Positions 5,891 through 8,408 of a stretch of 8,408 bases of DNA are shown here, in pieces; position 1 is the stretch's first letter, and the number at the start of each line of letters is the position of its first letter. Under the pieces are notes generated by a model that had not been told where the DNA came from, made no database searches, and saw nothing but the letters and a program-made list of their open reading frames with translations. This DNA is from Spirochaetaceae bacterium (GTDB lineage Bacteria > Spirochaetota > Spirochaetia > B11-G9), in contig JAUVLL010000128.1 in NCBI GenBank assembly GCA_030600745.1, forward strand, positions 1-8,408. The letters run 5' to 3'. Position numbers and translations under genes: made by a program.

Positions 5891-6436
5891 TTACCAAATA
5901 CCAAAATTGTTTACAGAATCAATAATTTTTACAGTTGCTTTTCGTGCATCTGACTTGGGAACACCCGCTTCCTTGCTCAAAGATTGCACAAAAAAAGTAG
6001 ATAAAGTATCCAGAACATCCGGAAGATTGTAAAAAACAAGGGAAAAATTAGCTCCGGTTGGATTAAGGACTGTAAAAGAGGAGTAAGTAACAAGGGGATT
6101 TTTACTTACCATTACTTTTGTTTGATTACTTGAATTAAAGATTTCCAATTCAGAAAATCTTTGAGGGATTTGATGATTTTTGTCTCTAAGATAGGGTTCT
6201 TCGTATTTTTTTGCATAAGTTGCAGGTTCAACCAGAATAAAAAGTTTATTCCCGTCTGTTTGAAAAGTAATCCCTTCTGCTGTAGCATAAATACTTTTAA
6301 CTCCACTATAAGCAACAATTTCATAAATTGAGTATTTGCTTCTTTCACTAAAAAAAGATGAAACTATATATCCTTCATCTTTGGGTAATTTACCTTCTTT
6401 AAAAGCCATAAACAAATCGAGTGCTTTAACATCCAT
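5891..6436 (-). CDS. Hypothetical protein, 181 aa, family not recognised
   Basis: I do not recognise this protein. The call as a real gene rests on an uninterrupted frame, a perfect AGGAGG ribosome site (6444-6449) seven bases before the ATG, a promoter candidate just upstream, and a terminator right after the stop. No signal peptide, lipobox or membrane segment is visible, so it is probably cytoplasmic. The N-terminal two thirds alternate short hydrophobic and polar stretches typical of an alpha/beta or beta-rich fold (ITFQTDGNKLFILVEP, TYSSFTVLNPTGANFSLVFY). The last 50 residues look helical with a basic patch (KSDARKATVKII) and end in FGIW. It lies 60 bases downstream of the TPR gene on the same strand. 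The two may be co-transcribed and functionally linked, but nothing in the sequence gives a function. Confidence 0.85.
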   Translation of the reverse strand: MDVKALDLFMAFKEGKLPKDEGYIVSSFFSERSKYSIYEIVAYSGVKSIYATAEGITFQTDGNKLFILVEPATYAKKYEEPYLRDKNHQIPQRFSELEIFNSSNQTKVMVSKNPLVTYSSFTVLNPTGANFSLVFYNLPDVLDTLSTFFVQSLSKEAGVPKSDARKATVKIIDSVNNFGIW

Positions 6437-6461
6437 AAATGTTCCTCCTGTTATTAGCTAA

Positions 6462-6491
6462 ATTATAGTTAAAATGTTGATGAAATAGCAA
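6462..6491 (-). promoter_or_regulatory. Candidate promoter for the 181-aa gene
   Basis: On the minus strand, TTGCTA (6486-6491) and a perfect TATAAT (6462-6467) are separated by 18 bases. A start near 6455 would leave a leader of roughly 20 bases containing the AGGAGG ribosome site. This would let the 181-aa gene be expressed independently of the upstream TPR gene. In an AT-rich genome chance -10 matches are common, so the support is moderate. Confidence 0.5.
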
Positions 6492-6496
6492 GGAAT

Positions 6497-8365
6497 TTAT
6501 TTATTTTTATACTCTTCTGATCTGGCAAAAAATTGATCAGCAAAATCATCAATACCCTTTATTTTATAAATCATGGCGATATTATAATAAACTCTCCAAT
6601 CCTTAGAGTTGTCATTTAGTGTTTTTCTGAATGATTTCAGTGCTTCATCGTACTGTTTTGCTTTATAACAGAGGACCCCCTTTATTAGAAAAAGGTCAAT
6701 ACCGGGCTTATTGATAAAAGATAGTGCACTATCAATAATTTTTATAGCAGAAATTGTTTGTCCGGAATGATCAAGACAATAAACAAGGGCACGTAGAAAA
6801 ATCTCATTATTAGGATCTTTAATCAATAGTTGTTTGTAAATCATTGTAGATTTATCCCATTTTTTTGTAAGACGGTAGGAATTTGCCAGAATACGAAGTA
6901 AACCTTGATTATCAGGCTGCAGGTGAAGTATTTTATTTATTTCCAAAATTGTTTTAGAATATTTCTTTTGTTTGTATAGAAGATGGATATAGTCTTTGTT
7001 CTTTTGAAAGTCTTCGGTAATTATCAGATAGTTCCTGTAGGCTTCGAGGAGTTTCCTGATATCTCCTGTACTTTTATAGAGATCAATTAAATCTGAGTAT
7101 GCATCTTTAAAGTTACTGTTTATCTTTATAGCTTTTAGAAACCATTTTTCTGCCAGCTCTTCAAGACCTCCTTTAATATATTCTTCCCCAAGAGCAGTAA
7201 AAAGATAACAATCAGGATCATTTTCCCTTATCTCTTCCTGAATAGCAGGTATTGTCTCATTTGTATTAAAATCCAATTTACACATACAAAGAGCTTTATA
7301 ATATGAACTTGTAGAATTCCCCGGATCACTAATACTAATTTTTTTCAGTTCAACCATCATTAATTCATATTTTTCTCTCATCCAGAGCAGCAGGGAGAGA
7401 CCATACCGTCCTTCAAGCCTGGTTCTATCGAGTTTTATTGCAATTCTGTAGTGATTTTCTGAAAAATCTAATTTTTTAAGTTCTCTATTTGCTTCTCCAA
7501 GTAAAAGATGAAGATTTATACTATTTTTATCTGAATGAAGAGCGATATTTCCATAATAAACGGCTTTATTAAAATTTTTCCTTTTGAAGTATTGAAAGGC
7601 GAGATATTGATTTTCCTGAATTTCAGGTTCAATATTTAGTTTTTTAAGTTCTTCTGTTGCAGTATCTTTTTTGCCGATTTTATATAGAAGAACAGCTCTT
7701 CTGAATAAAAGCAGCTCATCATCAGGAGAAAATTCCAGTGCTTTTTCATAATACTGAAGTGCCATTTTGTAATTACCATTTTGTCTTTCAATCATACCCA
7801 TATAAATATATGGAAGAATATTAGAGAAATTATTTTCAATTAGAAAAGAAAACATCTCTGATGCTAATTCAGTATTTCCGGAATTAAAGTTACTAACTCC
7901 TCTCATAAAGAGTGTACCAAGATATATTTTATAAATACCTGTATTATTTGTTGATGATTCTACTGCTTTGGAGAGATAGGTTATTGCAATATCGGAACGA
8001 CCTGATCCAAGATATGCAATACCAAGAAAACCGTTGGCATGCATTGACGATGGATTTGAGTTTACAGCTTTTTTTAAATAAAAAATAGCATTTTTGGAAA
8101 AACCCAGAGTTAACAAAGATCTCCCCAAAAAAAAGTTACCCGCTGCTGATTCCGGTACAATTGCAATATAATGACGAAGAGCTTCTACTGCATCTTCCAT
8201 CCTGTTAAGTCCATGATAACTTCTACCAAGGAATAAATATGCTTCAGGTATATCCGTGTTTTCCCGAATAAGATCCAGGAATATTACTGAAGCTTCTTTA
8301 TATTTTCTATTTCTACCTAACTTTAAAGCCTTTTGAAACTTGATTTTCGATTTTGGGTCTAACAC
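6497..8365 (-). CDS. Tetratricopeptide-repeat (TPR) protein, cytoplasmic
   Basis: The 622-aa product is almost entirely TPR-type helical hairpins, which serve as protein-binding scaffolds. Clear units start near residues 7, 41, 75, 109, 187, 388, 422, 456, 490, 524 and 558. They show the usual pattern: A/G at position 8, Y/F/L at 11, A at 20 and P near 32 (AYLFLGRSYHGLNRMEDAVE; ALQYYEKALEFSPDD; WFLKAIKINSN; YDEALKSFRKTLNDNSKD). More diverged units fill 150-387, giving roughly 14-16 in all. There is no signal peptide, lipobox, membrane helix or attached enzymatic domain. The start is a GTG; an in-frame stop at 8384-8386 leaves no earlier start, and the best ribosome site (AAAAGGG, 12 bases upstream) is weak. 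The gene lies 60 bases upstream of the 181-aa gene on the same strand. Partner and exact role are unknown; TPR proteins in spirochaetes are numerous and I would not assign orthology. Confidence 0.9.
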   Translation of the reverse strand: MLDPKSKIKFQKALKLGRNRKYKEASVIFLDLIRENTDIPEAYLFLGRSYHGLNRMEDAVEALRHYIAIVPESAAGNFFLGRSLLTLGFSKNAIFYLKKAVNSNPSSMHANGFLGIAYLGSGRSDIAITYLSKAVESSTNNTGIYKIYLGTLFMRGVSNFNSGNTELASEMFSFLIENNFSNILPYIYMGMIERQNGNYKMALQYYEKALEFSPDDELLLFRRAVLLYKIGKKDTATEELKKLNIEPEIQENQYLAFQYFKRKNFNKAVYYGNIALHSDKNSINLHLLLGEANRELKKLDFSENHYRIAIKLDRTRLEGRYGLSLLLWMREKYELMMVELKKISISDPGNSTSSYYKALCMCKLDFNTNETIPAIQEEIRENDPDCYLFTALGEEYIKGGLEELAEKWFLKAIKINSNFKDAYSDLIDLYKSTGDIRKLLEAYRNYLIITEDFQKNKDYIHLLYKQKKYSKTILEINKILHLQPDNQGLLRILANSYRLTKKWDKSTMIYKQLLIKDPNNEIFLRALVYCLDHSGQTISAIKIIDSALSFINKPGIDLFLIKGVLCYKAKQYDEALKSFRKTLNDNSKDWRVYYNIAMIYKIKGIDDFADQFFARSEEYKNK

Positions 8366-8408
8366 AACTCTATTTAACCCTTTTTATAGTTTTTCATCAA
8401 TAAGAAAA

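Noticed and set aside
6112..6348. A 78-codon minus-strand frame overlapping the 181-aa gene, considered as evidence of a frameshift or a nested gene
   Set aside because: The 181-aa frame is complete, with a perfect ribosome site and a terminator. The nested frame has no start signals of its own.
8366..8408. A seven-codon frame (MKNYKKG) or the tail of another leftward gene just upstream of the TPR gene
   Set aside because: Two minus-strand frames run to the window edge before stopping, so this could be the end of an unseen upstream gene or nothing. Forty-three bases are too few to decide.
1..8408. Mobile element, phage, CRISPR array, toxin-antitoxin or other defence system
   Set aside because: No transposase, integrase, direct-repeat array, tRNA-like attachment site or known defence domain was seen. 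Composition and gene style look uniform across the window.

Overview
The window looks like chromosomal DNA from a spirochaete of the Treponema/Spirochaeta group. The strongest marker is cfpA, the gene for the cytoplasmic filament protein of treponemes. The encoded 681-aa protein matches the family I know from Treponema pallidum and T. denticola in length and in many sequence blocks. The DNA is AT-rich by eye, has Shine-Dalgarno-type ribosome sites, and shows no phage, insertion sequence, CRISPR or RNA gene. Everything is densely coding: no gene-free stretch exceeds about 90 bases.

Layout, left to right. Bases 1-86 hold the cfpA control region: an A13 tract, an AACATG repeat or palindrome, a -35/-10 pair and a good ribosome site. 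cfpA (87-2132, +) ends in a strong hairpin-plus-T-tract terminator (2151-2181). The ribosome site of the next gene begins directly after it. That gene (2197-3198, +) encodes a 333-aa protein that I read as two HPr-like domains joined by a basic linker. Fourteen bases later comes an 877-aa pyruvate,phosphate dikinase (PPDK) family protein (3213-5846, +). A 33-bp near-perfect inverted repeat (5851-5883) separates this rightward block from two leftward genes: a 181-aa protein of unknown function (5891-6436, -) and a 622-aa tetratricopeptide-repeat protein (6497-8365, -). The repeat probably terminates both transcripts. The order cfpA / unknown / PPDK agrees with my memory of T. pallidum (TP0748, TP0747, TP0746), so the left block is probably an old conserved neighbourhood and not a recent island.

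What may be new. (1) The PPDK-like protein keeps every landmark of the PEP/pyruvate domain and the phospho-carrier histidine (His440). However, it has lost most residues that bind ATP in the N-terminal domain: the positions equivalent to Clostridium symbiosum K22, R92, D321, E323 and Q335 are R, V, S, R and D. It may take phosphate from PEP without passing it to AMP/Pi, which would make it resemble Enzyme I of the sugar phosphotransferase system (PTS). (2) The gene next to it looks HPr-like, and HPr is the normal partner of Enzyme I. (3) CfpA here ends in a very basic tail with a textbook AT-hook core (GRGRPKK), suggesting that the filament touches the nucleoid. Together these suggest a hypothetical PEP-driven phosphorelay coupled to the cytoplasmic filament. 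The family calls for CfpA, PPDK and TPR are solid. The HPr-like call rests on sequence patterns read by eye, and the relay is inference.
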